Shown here one piece after another: positions 26,435 to 36,058 of a stretch of DNA of 37,761 nucleotides. Both the position numbers and the translations under genes were made by a program. This DNA is from Candidatus Aenigmatarchaeota archaeon (GTDB lineage Archaea; Aenigmatarchaeota; Aenigmatarchaeia; CG10238-14): the NCBI GenBank assembly GCA_018920345.1, contig JAHLMN010000003.1, forward strand, positions 1-37,761. Reading direction: 5' to 3'. The stretch's first letter is position 1. Each line of letters starts with the position of its first letter. The notes beneath the pieces are model-generated. The model saw only the letters and a list, made by a program, of their open reading frames with translations. It was not told the origin of the DNA and ran no database searches.

Positions 26435-28675
26435 GTGGTATTCGAAACTGAATATATGGATGGAATACTAAAAATGAATTGTCTAGACAGTATATTCGGT
26501 TTTAATTTAGAAGATTCTGAAACAATAATGGCTACAATAATAGATAAAATTTTAGAGTATAAAAGAGTAGAAAGAATAATCCTTTCTGAAAGAAGAGAAT
26601 ATGAATATGATTTTGAACAAACAAAGCTTTTGGTAGAAATTGCAAATATCTATGACAAAATACTCAATAAAGACAGAATATTAGAAGATCCTATATTTTC
26701 TAACCCTTTATTTAGACAATTTATATCAGAGTCCTATCAAATCTTAAGCTCAGTCATAGTTGATATGCTTAAAAAAGATCCAATAGGAGCCTATGTAAAA
26801 ATAAAGAGAATGACAAGATTATATGAAACAAAGCTAGAAAAAACAACAAACAGAAACGAAAGAATAGCAATAAAATTATTATTGAATAAACTTAAAACCA
26901 TAAAAACATTATTAGAGCAAACAACTTTAATAAAATCTTGCCAGGATAATCTATTTGCTCATAAAATAGGAGATAGAGAGCTTTATAGAAAAATATTCAA
27001 TCCAATGATTAGGCCTATTTTTATGCTAACTAGATATACTTCATTACCTCCAAAAAATAGCAGGTTAGTTGAAAGATATAGTTTACCAGATGGAGTACAA
27101 GTTGAAATATTTCGAGTTCCTGATAAAGTAAGATATTATTATTTTTTAAATGCACCTGAGTTTAGATTAGATGACGAAAAATATTTTATATTGGAAACAG
27201 CCAGACAACAACTAGCCGAGCATAAACCTTCAGAAACAGAATTTACTCAACCAGAAAAAGTAAGAGAAATTTTTACAAATATAGGTAGAGATATGATAAT
27301 GCAATTAAGTGGAAAAAAATTCAATTCTAAAGAAATAGAAGAAATGACGAATATACTCGTTAGACATACTACAGGTTTTGGTGTTTTAGAGCTTCTTTTG
27401 AATGATGAAAAACTTCAAGATATCTATATAAATTCTCCTGTTGGCATAACACCAATATTTGTACATCACGATGAATATGACGAATGTGAAACAAACTTAA
27501 TACCAACAAGAGAGGACGCAGAAAGTTGGGCTACAAGATTTAGACTATTTTCTGGTAGACCTTTAGATGAAGCTAATCCAGTTTTAGATACAGAATTGTT
27601 TGTGCCAGGAGGAAGAGCGAGAGTAGCTGCAATCACAAGGACTTTAAGTCCTGAAGGTATAGCATATGCATTAAGAAGGCATAGAGATAGACCATGGACA
27701 TACCCTCTTTTTCTTTCTCAAAGATACTTTTCGCCCTTGTATGCAGGATTGATGAGTTTTATAGTTGATGGGTCAAGATCAATATTATTTGCGGGTGGTC
27801 GTTCTTCTGGCAAGTCAAGTATGCTTGGTGCAACAATGCTAGAAATAATGAAAAAATTCAGAATAATAACTGTTGAAGATACACTAGAGTTGCCTGTTCC
27901 ACAGTTAAGAAATTTAGGATACAACATTGAAAGAATGAAATCTCGATCAGTAATTACCAGAGTCGAGTCTGAATTACCAGCCGACGAAGCTTTAAGAACA
28001 GCTTTGCGTTTAGGTGATTCTTGCTTAATAGTAGGTGAGGTAAGGTCTAAAGAAGCTGTAGCTCTATTTGAAGCAATGAGAATAGGTGCTTTAGCCAATG
28101 TAGTTGCAGGAACAATACATGGAGAAAGTGCTTATGGTGTTTTTGACAGAGTTGTTAATGATTTAGGCGTTACTAAAACAAGCTTTAAGGCAATTGATAT
28201 AGTAACTATATCAGGTATGATAAAATCAGCTGATGGTTTGAGAAGATTCAGAAGGGTTTTAGAAGTAACTGAGATAAGAAAACATTGGAAGGATGATCCT
28301 ATATCAGAAAATGGTTTTGTAAATTTAATGGAATATTCTGCTAAAGATGATATGCTTAAACCAACTGATACTTTGTTAAATGGAGAATCTTATGTAATTA
28401 ATGAAATTTCAAAAAGAGTAAGAGAGTGGCATGGAAATTGGGAAGCTGTTTGGGATAATATAGAGTTAAGGGCAAAAATAAAACAGGCCATGGTTGATTA
28501 TGCTGCAAAGTTAAATAGAAAAGATATTTTAGAAGCTGAATGGGTTTCAGCAAGCAATGAAATGTTTCACTTAATTTCAGATCAAGTGAAAAGAGAATTA
28601 GGTCAACTGGATTCAAAAGAAATATTTAATAGATGGAACGAATGGTTTAAAAATAGTTTAAGAGGGAGAAAATGA
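26435..28675 (+). CDS. Type IV pilus / archaellum-type secretion ATPase (TadA/FlaI/VirB11 family), GTG start
   Basis: Walker A FAGGRSSGKSSML, TVEDTLELP (Asp box), Walker B CLIVGEVRSKEA, His box AGTIHGESAYGVFDRVVNDLG; ~300-aa N-terminal region. Confidence 0.93.
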   Translation: MVFETEYMDGILKMNCLDSIFGFNLEDSETIMATIIDKILEYKRVERIILSERREYEYDFEQTKLLVEIANIYDKILNKDRILEDPIFSNPLFRQFISESYQILSSVIVDMLKKDPIGAYVKIKRMTRLYETKLEKTTNRNERIAIKLLLNKLKTIKTLLEQTTLIKSCQDNLFAHKIGDRELYRKIFNPMIRPIFMLTRYTSLPPKNSRLVERYSLPDGVQVEIFRVPDKVRYYYFLNAPEFRLDDEKYFILETARQQLAEHKPSETEFTQPEKVREIFTNIGRDMIMQLSGKKFNSKEIEEMTNILVRHTTGFGVLELLLNDEKLQDIYINSPVGITPIFVHHDEYDECETNLIPTREDAESWATRFRLFSGRPLDEANPVLDTELFVPGGRARVAAITRTLSPEGIAYALRRHRDRPWTYPLFLSQRYFSPLYAGLMSFIVDGSRSILFAGGRSSGKSSMLGATMLEIMKKFRIITVEDTLELPVPQLRNLGYNIERMKSRSVITRVESELPADEALRTALRLGDSCLIVGEVRSKEAVALFEAMRIGALANVVAGTIHGESAYGVFDRVVNDLGVTKTSFKAIDIVTISGMIKSADGLRRFRRVLEVTEIRKHWKDDPISENGFVNLMEYSAKDDMLKPTDTLLNGESYVINEISKRVREWHGNWEAVWDNIELRAKIKQAMVDYAAKLNRKDILEAEWVSASNEMFHLISDQVKRELGQLDSKEIFNRWNEWFKNSLRGRK

Positions 28676-30687
28676 AAAATCTTGATAAATTAAGTGAAAA
28701 TTATCAACACGGTTTAACAGTTAGAAAATTATCATCAGATTTTGTGCAATTTTTGAAAGAAGAAAATGAGAAAAAAAGCTTTTATGAAAATATATGTTCT
28801 TTTGCAGGTTCAATAATAAAGTTTTATCCAGGTGAAGAAAAGACAAAAGAGCTACAACAAAAACTAGATTTTAGCAACATGAAAATTAAAGCAGCAGATG
28901 TATATTCTGCTTTTGTTTTAATGATAATATTTACTATATTTGTAAACTCAATTGCAACAATAACATTTATTTTACTTGGCTATACTTTTGGTGAAACATT
29001 CAAATATATATTTGTTACATCGTTAATAGGTATATCAATATCTTACTATATACTTGTTTATCCATCAATTTATGCTAAAAAGTTAAGAGTTGAAGCCAGC
29101 TCTGAAATAGTTCAAACAATTTTATACATTTCTATAGGTCTTAAAAATGTACCAAATTTAGAAAGTGCTGTAGCATTTGCTGCTTTTAATCTAGAAGGCC
29201 CGATGGGAAAGGATTTGAGAAAAATTTTGTGGGATGTTTATATAGGCAAATACAGCAGGATAGAGGATGCTTTGGATGATTTTTCAAATAAATGGAAGTT
29301 TGAAAATAGAGAATTTTCTCAAGCTTTAGATTTACTAAAAACTTCTGTAACAGAGATATATGATAGAGACAAAATCATTGAAAGAGCCATTTCCTTGATC
29401 TTACAATCTAACATGGAGAGAATGAACCAATATGCAAGAGAATTGAAAAATCCTATAACAATGATAAATGCTTTAGGCATCTTGTTGCCAGTAATTACTT
29501 TGATTCTATTTCCTATACTCGGAATAATAATGCCTTTTTTAATAAGTCCATATACTTTGATTTTTATTTACAATATTATTTTGCCTCTAACGGTTTATTT
29601 TCTGATGAAAAACACTTTAGATAAAAGGCCATATTCTTTTCATACAGTTAATATAAAAAATCATCCTGAAGCATCTGACTTTGGCTATTTATCTTTGAAA
29701 TTAAAAGACAAAAAAATCCAAATACCTATTTTGCCTTTTTGTATACTGATATTAGTTTTTCTTTCTTTTAATGCAATAATTGGAATGATAAATATAGATA
29801 AAGATACTTCTATTAGCACAAGAGTATTATATGGTTTACAAATATTTTGGGCTATATCAATTTCTACAATCATTTTTACAATGGTTTCTTCTAATAAAAA
29901 CAAAAAAATAAAAAAAGAAATTGAAGAAATAGAATCAGAGTTTGCTGAGGCAATATATATTTTGGGCAGTACTATAAGATCGGGTCAACCTTTAGAAGCT
30001 TCATTAAGGAAAACTAATGAAAGACTAAAAGATCAGAAAATTCATTCATTTTTTGAGAAAATAATAAATACTATGAACACAATGGGTGTAACTTTAAAAG
30101 AAGCGATTTTTAACAAAGATTTTGGAGTAATAAAACACTATCCATCAAAAACAATAAAAAATACCATGAAAATAGTTGTAGAATCATCCTCTAAAGGATT
30201 AAATACAGCAGCTTCTACATTAACAGCAATATCTCAATACATGAAAAATGTTCATGATGTTGATGAACATTTAAAACAATTTTTAGAAGACGTAACATCC
30301 TCTATGAGCTTAATATCATCTTTTCTTGTTCCTTTGGCTGCTGGAGTAGTAGTAGGTTTAGGAGCAATAATAATGAAAATATTAATATTTGTTGCCAGTC
30401 TTTTTAATCAACTGCCTATAGATCAACAAGAAATTCCTATAATTGGAACAAAAATAGAAGCTATTATGCCGATAGAGATACTCATAATAATCGTCGGAAT
30501 TTATATGATTGAATTAATAATATCTATAAACATTTTCAGGATACAAATAGAGAAAGGAAACGATTTAACAGAGATAGGTTATTCTATTGGTACAAATCTG
30601 ATAAGCGCATCTTTAATATTTACAATAACAATATTAATAATACATTTTGGTTTAGGTTCAATAATAGATTTCACTATAAGTGTATGA
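28672..30687 (+). CDS. Tandem T2SF platform membrane protein (FlaJ/TadC-like)
   Basis: Two repeats of a cytosolic helical T2SF-like domain followed by TM helices; 4-bp ATGA overlap with the ATPase stop. Confidence 0.85.
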   Translation: MKNLDKLSENYQHGLTVRKLSSDFVQFLKEENEKKSFYENICSFAGSIIKFYPGEEKTKELQQKLDFSNMKIKAADVYSAFVLMIIFTIFVNSIATITFILLGYTFGETFKYIFVTSLIGISISYYILVYPSIYAKKLRVEASSEIVQTILYISIGLKNVPNLESAVAFAAFNLEGPMGKDLRKILWDVYIGKYSRIEDALDDFSNKWKFENREFSQALDLLKTSVTEIYDRDKIIERAISLILQSNMERMNQYARELKNPITMINALGILLPVITLILFPILGIIMPFLISPYTLIFIYNIILPLTVYFLMKNTLDKRPYSFHTVNIKNHPEASDFGYLSLKLKDKKIQIPILPFCILILVFLSFNAIIGMINIDKDTSISTRVLYGLQIFWAISISTIIFTMVSSNKNKKIKKEIEEIESEFAEAIYILGSTIRSGQPLEASLRKTNERLKDQKIHSFFEKIINTMNTMGVTLKEAIFNKDFGVIKHYPSKTIKNTMKIVVESSSKGLNTAASTLTAISQYMKNVHDVDEHLKQFLEDVTSSMSLISSFLVPLAAGVVVGLGAIIMKILIFVASLFNQLPIDQQEIPIIGTKIEAIMPIEILIIIVGIYMIELIISINIFRIQIEKGNDLTEIGYSIGTNLISASLIFTITILIIHFGLGSIIDFTISV

Positions 30688-30688
30688 A

Positions 30689-30844
30689 ATGAAAGGAATA
30701 TCAAGATCCATAATAATATCTTTGATTTTTTTAATAGTAGTTATGCTATTTTTAGTTTTAGCATTCACAATATTTAACGAAAAAGTGAAGGAAATAGAAC
30801 CTGTGCTCAATAATATATTTAAAAAAGCTCTCAAGGTGAATTAA
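30689..30844 (+). CDS. Small pilin-like single-TM protein, 51 aa (not in ORF track)
   Basis: MKGISRSIIISLIFLIVVMLFLVLAFTIFNEKVKEIEPVLNNIFKKALKVN*; K-G then hydrophobic stretch (class III signal-like); last base of stop overlaps next ATG. Confidence 0.75.
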   Translation: MKGISRSIIISLIFLIVVMLFLVLAFTIFNEKVKEIEPVLNNIFKKALKVN

Positions 30845-31029
30845 TGAAAAAAGGACTAAGCGGTTTTATTTTGGCAATATTGATAACATTAATTGTAGCT
30901 TTAATAGCTTCTGTTATTTTTTGGATATTTCTAAGAAACACAACAGAAGGAGCAAAAACTTTTAGTGAGCAAATATATACTCAAATATGTGAATCATTAG
31001 GAATTTTGAAAGGTTTAATGGGATGTTAA
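30844..31029 (+). CDS. Small pilin-like single-TM protein, 61 aa
   Basis: MKKGLSGFILAILITLIVALIASVIFWIF...; KKG then hydrophobic helix. Confidence 0.75.
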   Translation: MKKGLSGFILAILITLIVALIASVIFWIFLRNTTEGAKTFSEQIYTQICESLGILKGLMGC

Positions 31030-31030
31030 A

Positions 31031-31156
31031 ATGGAAATGAAATTCATTATTGCAATTATATTGGGTATTATTTTACTAGGAATTATTTTATATATTATAT
31101 CATTACAATCAGGTATATTAGATAATTTAATAGAATGGCTAAATGGTTTGGTTTAA
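31031..31156 (+). CDS. Small single-TM protein, 41 aa (not in ORF track)
   Basis: MEMKFIIAIILGIILLGIILYIISLQSGILDNLIEWLNGLV*; sits exactly between two genes of the same strand. Confidence 0.65.
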   Translation: MEMKFIIAIILGIILLGIILYIISLQSGILDNLIEWLNGLV

Positions 31157-32551
31157 ATGTCTGAAACAACTACAAATTTAGTAATATTTTTTATTTTGTC
31201 AATTGTAATACTTTTATTTCTTTTAACATCTTATAACAAATTAACTAAATGGTTGTGTTTTAATAATACATTTTTATGTGTCAAATCCAAGCTTGAAATG
31301 GCTGTAGAATGCTCTTATTATAGATGTAAAGAAGGTTGTAACAGTGATGTAATAGATAAATTAAGAAAAGAAGATTTTAATTGTAGAGATTTTTGCTTAA
31401 AAGAATGGCAAGATGAAGAAGGAAAAATTTGTAATGATAATTCATTTTATCATCCTGTTATTGTGAAGAATATAAAAAAATATGATTACACTGAAAGTGA
31501 TTTTGGTTCTAAATGTGTTTTGAAAATAGATTCATACAAAAATACAAATTTACAGGATATTATTAATTTTGCAAAAGCTTTAACAATCGATGAAGACAAA
31601 TTTTTTGTTCATATTGAAAAATCTCTTTTGAATGATGACAAAACAAATACCGAAAGTACATGTTTAAATCAAATTCTACCTGTATCATTTAGTAGAATAA
31701 AAAAATTTAGTTTTGAAAAAGATAATTACGAATATTTTATTTTTACAAAATATACTCAATTGCCTAATATGGTTGGAAAATACTCTTATGCAACAAATGT
31801 TTTTATTCTAGAAAATATTTGTGAAGCTTGCACAGATAATGATTGTTGCAGTAAACTAATAGATTATGGAATAGATTGTTTCTTTGCTAACGGAGAATGC
31901 TTTTATAATAAAGGTGATTGTGATAGTTGTGGCAAAAATGAAGATTGTTGTAAAAAATTTTCGAAAGATGGAAAAGACTGTATTTTTAGTGGATTAAAAT
32001 GTTATAAAAAAGATGAATTAGATGAAATATGTAAAGATAAAACTCAATGTAGCGAATCCCATAATGATGTAGAGTGCTGCAATTATTTATCTATAACTAA
32101 AAAGGCAAATTGTTTTTATAATTCAAATGATGGAAGTTGTTTAGAAGAAAAAGAAATAACATGTGATGATAATAAATTTAATTTTGGCATTCACGATATA
32201 TGCTTTTATTCATCGGAATACTTTTGCTATCTTGAAAACAAAGACCTTATAGCGTCAGGTTGTTATAATTCTCATTGTTATAAGATTTGTGGCTCTTTAG
32301 TTGATATAAAATCATACAAAGAAGAAGGAAATACATTTCAATCATATTTTTCAGATTATAAAGACTGTGTATTCGCAATAAATGTATTTAATGAAAAATA
32401 CAACTCAAATATTGATTATAAAGTATGTTGCGAAAAAGTTAAGAGTTGTAGTGATTATAAATCCCGTAATTTATGTGAACAAAATGATTGTAGTGTAGGC
32501 GATTGTCATTGGAATGATACAAATGGAGGGTGTGAAGATTGGAGTCAGTAA
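31157..32551 (+). CDS. N-terminally anchored Cys-rich extracellular protein with repeated disulfide-type modules
   Basis: N-terminal TM TNLVIFFILSIVILLFLLTS; repeats CEACTDNDCCSKLIDYGIDCFFANGECFY / CDSCGKNEDCCKKFSKDGKDCIFSGLKCYK / CSESHNDVECCNYLSITKKANCFYNSNDGSCLE; terminal CSVGDCHWNDTNGGCEDW. Confidence 0.8.
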   Translation: MSETTTNLVIFFILSIVILLFLLTSYNKLTKWLCFNNTFLCVKSKLEMAVECSYYRCKEGCNSDVIDKLRKEDFNCRDFCLKEWQDEEGKICNDNSFYHPVIVKNIKKYDYTESDFGSKCVLKIDSYKNTNLQDIINFAKALTIDEDKFFVHIEKSLLNDDKTNTESTCLNQILPVSFSRIKKFSFEKDNYEYFIFTKYTQLPNMVGKYSYATNVFILENICEACTDNDCCSKLIDYGIDCFFANGECFYNKGDCDSCGKNEDCCKKFSKDGKDCIFSGLKCYKKDELDEICKDKTQCSESHNDVECCNYLSITKKANCFYNSNDGSCLEEKEITCDDNKFNFGIHDICFYSSEYFCYLENKDLIASGCYNSHCYKICGSLVDIKSYKEEGNTFQSYFSDYKDCVFAINVFNEKYNSNIDYKVCCEKVKSCSDYKSRNLCEQNDCSVGDCHWNDTNGGCEDWSQ

Positions 32552-32715
32552 AAATTATTATTGAAATAATTTTATTAGTGGTATTTTTATCCATTTTAAT
32601 ATTTTTCATAATTAATTTATCTAGAACATCAAATGAAAAATCTATGACAGATAGATTAAATAAATTATTGAACAAGTCAATTTTAATAATATTAAAAAAA
32701 TCTATATTTATTTAA
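32539..32715 (+). CDS. Small single-TM protein, 58 aa (TTG start, not in ORF track)
   Basis: TTG at 32539 overlapping the upstream stop; MESVKIIIEIILLVVFLSILIFFIINLSRTSNEKSMTDRLNKLLNKSILIILKKSIFI*. Confidence 0.5.
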   Translation: MESVKIIIEIILLVVFLSILIFFIINLSRTSNEKSMTDRLNKLLNKSILIILKKSIFI

Positions 32716-32732
32716 AAACAAATAATTAAATT

Positions 32733-33236
32733 ATGAGAGGTTCAATTAGTTTAGTAATAACTATAATATTTACTGTCATGATTATTATTTCTATAATAAT
32801 GTTTTTTCCATCTATAAAAAACACTTTTACATATAACTGTGTCAATATAGTAACTCAAAAGCTCGATTTAATAAAGATTAGATCGTGTGAAATGACTGAC
32901 ATTGATTTAGAATATATAGAAAAAATAGATTTATCTTGTTTAGAAAAAATTACATACGTAGAAAATCAAAACAGCCCACAACTATTATTAAAGGTTAGAG
33001 ATAGAGACAAAGATTATGTATATAAAACAACATGTGAAGACGGACAGTATGGAAATGTAGAATTTGATTTTTCTTCAGCTGGAAACAAAAATGAACTCAA
33101 AATAGATAGAGAAAAATACAATTTTTTAATTTCGCCTTTTAAAATAAAACTAGTTTTTTGTGAAGGAAATGAAAATTGCTATAATATGAATGAGGAACAA
33201 TGTTCAAAAAATACAGAATGTAGGGTCATAGATTAG
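32733..33236 (+). CDS. Pilin-like protein with N-terminal class III-type signal and Cys-containing C-terminus
   Basis: MRGSISLVITIIFTVMIIISIIMFF; C-terminus FCEGNENCYNMNEEQCSKNTECRVID. Confidence 0.75.
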   Translation: MRGSISLVITIIFTVMIIISIIMFFPSIKNTFTYNCVNIVTQKLDLIKIRSCEMTDIDLEYIEKIDLSCLEKITYVENQNSPQLLLKVRDRDKDYVYKTTCEDGQYGNVEFDFSSAGNKNELKIDREKYNFLISPFKIKLVFCEGNENCYNMNEEQCSKNTECRVID

Positions 33237-33237
33237 T

Positions 33238-33681
33238 ATGAGCGAGGAAAACATTTCAGAGCCAATAAATTTTTACATAATTGTTTTTGGTTTAATTGTC
33301 ATTTCCATAGTAATACTAATACCTATAATAAATTCAATAAATGTTTTTATCTATTTCTTTTCAAAATCAAATTCAGAATATGTTAGCGAAATGATAACAG
33401 AATTAGTTACTGTTTCTTCTGGTGTGCCTGGAGATGTAGAAATAAAATTTGTCAAGCCATCAGAAAATAAATATAATATAATGTTTAATCAAAAAATGGT
33501 TTATGTAGAAATGTATGATTACAAAAAACCATTAGGTATTTCCGATGATTTAATTGAAGAAATGTCAAAAAAAAGCTATTATTCATCTGCAGTAAACTTT
33601 ACTTCAAACAATATATTAGATTTCAATTTAATAAAAATTAGAAAGAGCAAAGAAATAAATATAGAATCTATAGGAAGTTGA
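33238..33681 (+). CDS. N-terminal TM anchored extracellular protein (pilus cluster)
   Basis: EPINFYIIVFGLIVISIVILIPIINSINVF TM; FLAG-like-free soluble C-terminus; 1-bp gap from the upstream stop. Confidence 0.65.
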   Translation: MSEENISEPINFYIIVFGLIVISIVILIPIINSINVFIYFFSKSNSEYVSEMITELVTVSSGVPGDVEIKFVKPSENKYNIMFNQKMVYVEMYDYKKPLGISDDLIEEMSKKSYYSSAVNFTSNNILDFNLIKIRKSKEINIESIGS

Positions 33682-33684
33682 ATT

Positions 33685-34566
33685 ATGAGTAAAGGAACAT
33701 CTTTGGCAATAGGTATAGGAGAATTTATATCACTTCTAGTTTTGATAGGAATAATTCTTTTAATAATAAGTTTTGTTTTCAGAGATGTTTTAGTTTTAAA
33801 GATAGAAAAAGAAAACTATATAGAAAAAGGAAAAACAATAAATCTAGCAAATTCTATAATAACTGAATCTAACATAGTTTCTTTAGACGAATTAGGTCAA
33901 AAAAGAAAAGGAATAATAAATATAACAGAATTAGAAAAAGTAAGTAATATTGAAAAACCTTTAAAATGTTGTGAATATGTTGATTATGATTATTATGCTA
34001 ATATAAAAATTAATTCAAAAAATCAAAATTATTTAATAGGATACAAGTTTAATGATTTAAAAGAATTATTTCAGTTGGAAAAAATTTGTATTAAAAATAC
34101 CGAATCTAAAACTTTAGAAAAAATAAAAATTCCTTTAATTGTTCAGGATCAAGATAAAATGTATGATGCGTCAATGGAAATATCTTTAGCAAAAACTCCT
34201 ATAAGTTATATAGCAACAGAATTAAATGTTGCTTGTATAAAAGATAATTATCAAAATACTATACCTATTTATGGTTTTAATCAATACCATTTTTGGATAG
34301 AAAAAAAAGACAATACTTATACTGTTTGTACTAGGACATATAAAGATGTTTTTATGTGTAAAGATGTTTTTTGTGAAAAAAATATTAAAGTGAAAAAAAT
34401 AGAAGGTGATTGCAGAAATGATGATAAAAAATGTTTAAAAGGATGTAGTTATTTTTTTGATAACGATTGCAAATTGGAATCTTGTGGTGTAGCAAAAATA
34501 ATATCAAAGAGCAATGAGGTAGTAATATGTTTTGCAAATACAGAAAAGGAATTGGAACAATGCTAG
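33685..34566 (+). CDS. Pilin-like N-terminal TM protein with Cys-rich C-terminus
   Basis: MSKGTSLAIGIGEFISLLVLIGIILLIISFVF; C-terminal GDCRNDDKKCLKGCSYFFDNDCKLESCG. Confidence 0.75.
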   Translation: MSKGTSLAIGIGEFISLLVLIGIILLIISFVFRDVLVLKIEKENYIEKGKTINLANSIITESNIVSLDELGQKRKGIINITELEKVSNIEKPLKCCEYVDYDYYANIKINSKNQNYLIGYKFNDLKELFQLEKICIKNTESKTLEKIKIPLIVQDQDKMYDASMEISLAKTPISYIATELNVACIKDNYQNTIPIYGFNQYHFWIEKKDNTYTVCTRTYKDVFMCKDVFCEKNIKVKKIEGDCRNDDKKCLKGCSYFFDNDCKLESCGVAKIISKSNEVVICFANTEKELEQC

Positions 34567-35078
34567 GTATAGCAATATTTTTAGTAGTTTTGGCTATTTG
34601 CTTAGCTTTATTTATAAAATTTTTTAGATATACAATAGTAATATCTGAGCGAGAAGATATAAAAAAAGATAGAGATTCTTTATTGTTTCTTTCCATAATA
34701 AACAAAGAATATACCTATGGAAATTTTGTTGTTGCTTTGTCGACTGATCCAGAAAAAACAATTGATGAAATAAGTCAATATATAAAAAAATTCTCATCTA
34801 TAGAATCTGTTCAAACAAATAACCCTCCTCTTAGCAGACCTCAACAAACAATTCAACCTTATTATACAAACCCTCCTCTTAGCAACACACAAATGAGCAT
34901 ATATTATTATTATAATTTTAATGGAAAAGAGGCCACAATATATTATATATCGAATGGGCTTTGTTTTAATGAGCCAATGAAATGTAAAAAATACACATAT
35001 ATAAACAGAATTCCAATACCAAAAATATACGATGGCAAAGAATTTGTAAGCGAGGGTATATTTATAAGTTTTGCGTGA
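34527..35078 (+). CDS. Pilin-like N-terminal TM protein
   Basis: MFCKYRKGIGTMLGIAIFLVVLAICLALFIKF, KG then hydrophobic helix; 40-bp overlap with the upstream gene; contains a short duplicated NPPLS peptide. Confidence 0.7.
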   Translation: MFCKYRKGIGTMLGIAIFLVVLAICLALFIKFFRYTIVISEREDIKKDRDSLLFLSIINKEYTYGNFVVALSTDPEKTIDEISQYIKKFSSIESVQTNNPPLSRPQQTIQPYYTNPPLSNTQMSIYYYYNFNGKEATIYYISNGLCFNEPMKCKKYTYINRIPIPKIYDGKEFVSEGIFISFA

Positions 35079-35082
35079 TCAA

Positions 35083-36045
35083 ATGAAAGGAATTAGTTTT
35101 ATTGTACCATTAATAATATTGCTTTTGTTAGTTTCTGTTTTATCGGCTTTCTTTGCATTTCAAAGTAATATTATAATAAAAAAAAGAGAATTCCAAAATA
35201 AAATATTGATTTTAGGTGACAGAATAGAATCTATTGGAAATATAATAAGACAATCTTCAGATTTGGCGACAATTCAAGCAATATACGATGCTGGCAGTTT
35301 CAATTTAGCTATAGATAATGATATAAAGTACAATGATAATGAAAATTTGCCATATTGGGATAATGAAATAAATGAATATATGAAAAAATCTATTTTAAAA
35401 ATATCTGAAATTTATTTTTATAATTATGAAAAAGAATTTGAAAAATATTTCAATGATTTGAACAATAAAAACAAAAATAATTATTGGAAAGTTTATTGGG
35501 AAAAAGACATAAAGATAGAAAAATTTAATGAAGATGAAATATCAATAAATTTCGGAACATTTAATATAACATATTCAGATGATCAGATAAAAATATCAAA
35601 AAAATATCCTATATTGTCTCATGTTAAAACTAATTTTGTCAAAATGTTAAATTACGCAAATGAAAATTACCATAAATTTAAAGATGAAAATTTAGATGCT
35701 TCAATGAAATCAGAAGATTTTACTGTAAAAATAGAGCCTAGATCAGATTATGTAAAAGTTTCTATAAAAGAAATTTCAAAAAGAAAATTATATATAATTG
35801 AAAAAAAGACCCAGAATTACGACAGTATAACTTTGAATTTCGTTATAGATAAATCAAAATGTTTTTGCCCAACAATGTATTGTACAGGCGGCTGCTGGTA
35901 TGGTTCGAGTGGCCCTTTTGAATGTCCAGGATCATGCAGTCCTAAAGGTGAAAATGTAAAAAATTTAAAAAACATAAAAAATTGCGGCGAGATTTATATA
36001 TTATCTAACATAGATCATTCTTGTGAAATTTTTCAAACTAATTGA
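35083..36045 (+). CDS. Pilin-like N-terminal TM protein with Cys-rich C-terminus
   Basis: MKGISFIVPLIILLLLVSVLSAFFAF from internal ATG 35083; C-terminal CFCPTMYCTGGCWYGSSGPFECPGSC. Confidence 0.78.
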   Translation: MKGISFIVPLIILLLLVSVLSAFFAFQSNIIIKKREFQNKILILGDRIESIGNIIRQSSDLATIQAIYDAGSFNLAIDNDIKYNDNENLPYWDNEINEYMKKSILKISEIYFYNYEKEFEKYFNDLNNKNKNNYWKVYWEKDIKIEKFNEDEISINFGTFNITYSDDQIKISKKYPILSHVKTNFVKMLNYANENYHKFKDENLDASMKSEDFTVKIEPRSDYVKVSIKEISKRKLYIIEKKTQNYDSITLNFVIDKSKCFCPTMYCTGGCWYGSSGPFECPGSCSPKGENVKNLKNIKNCGEIYILSNIDHSCEIFQTN

Positions 36046-36058
36046 ATTGTTTTCATAA

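Noticed and set aside
27718-28098. Antisense ORF over the secretion ATPase core
   Set aside because: Shadow of the highly conserved Walker region.
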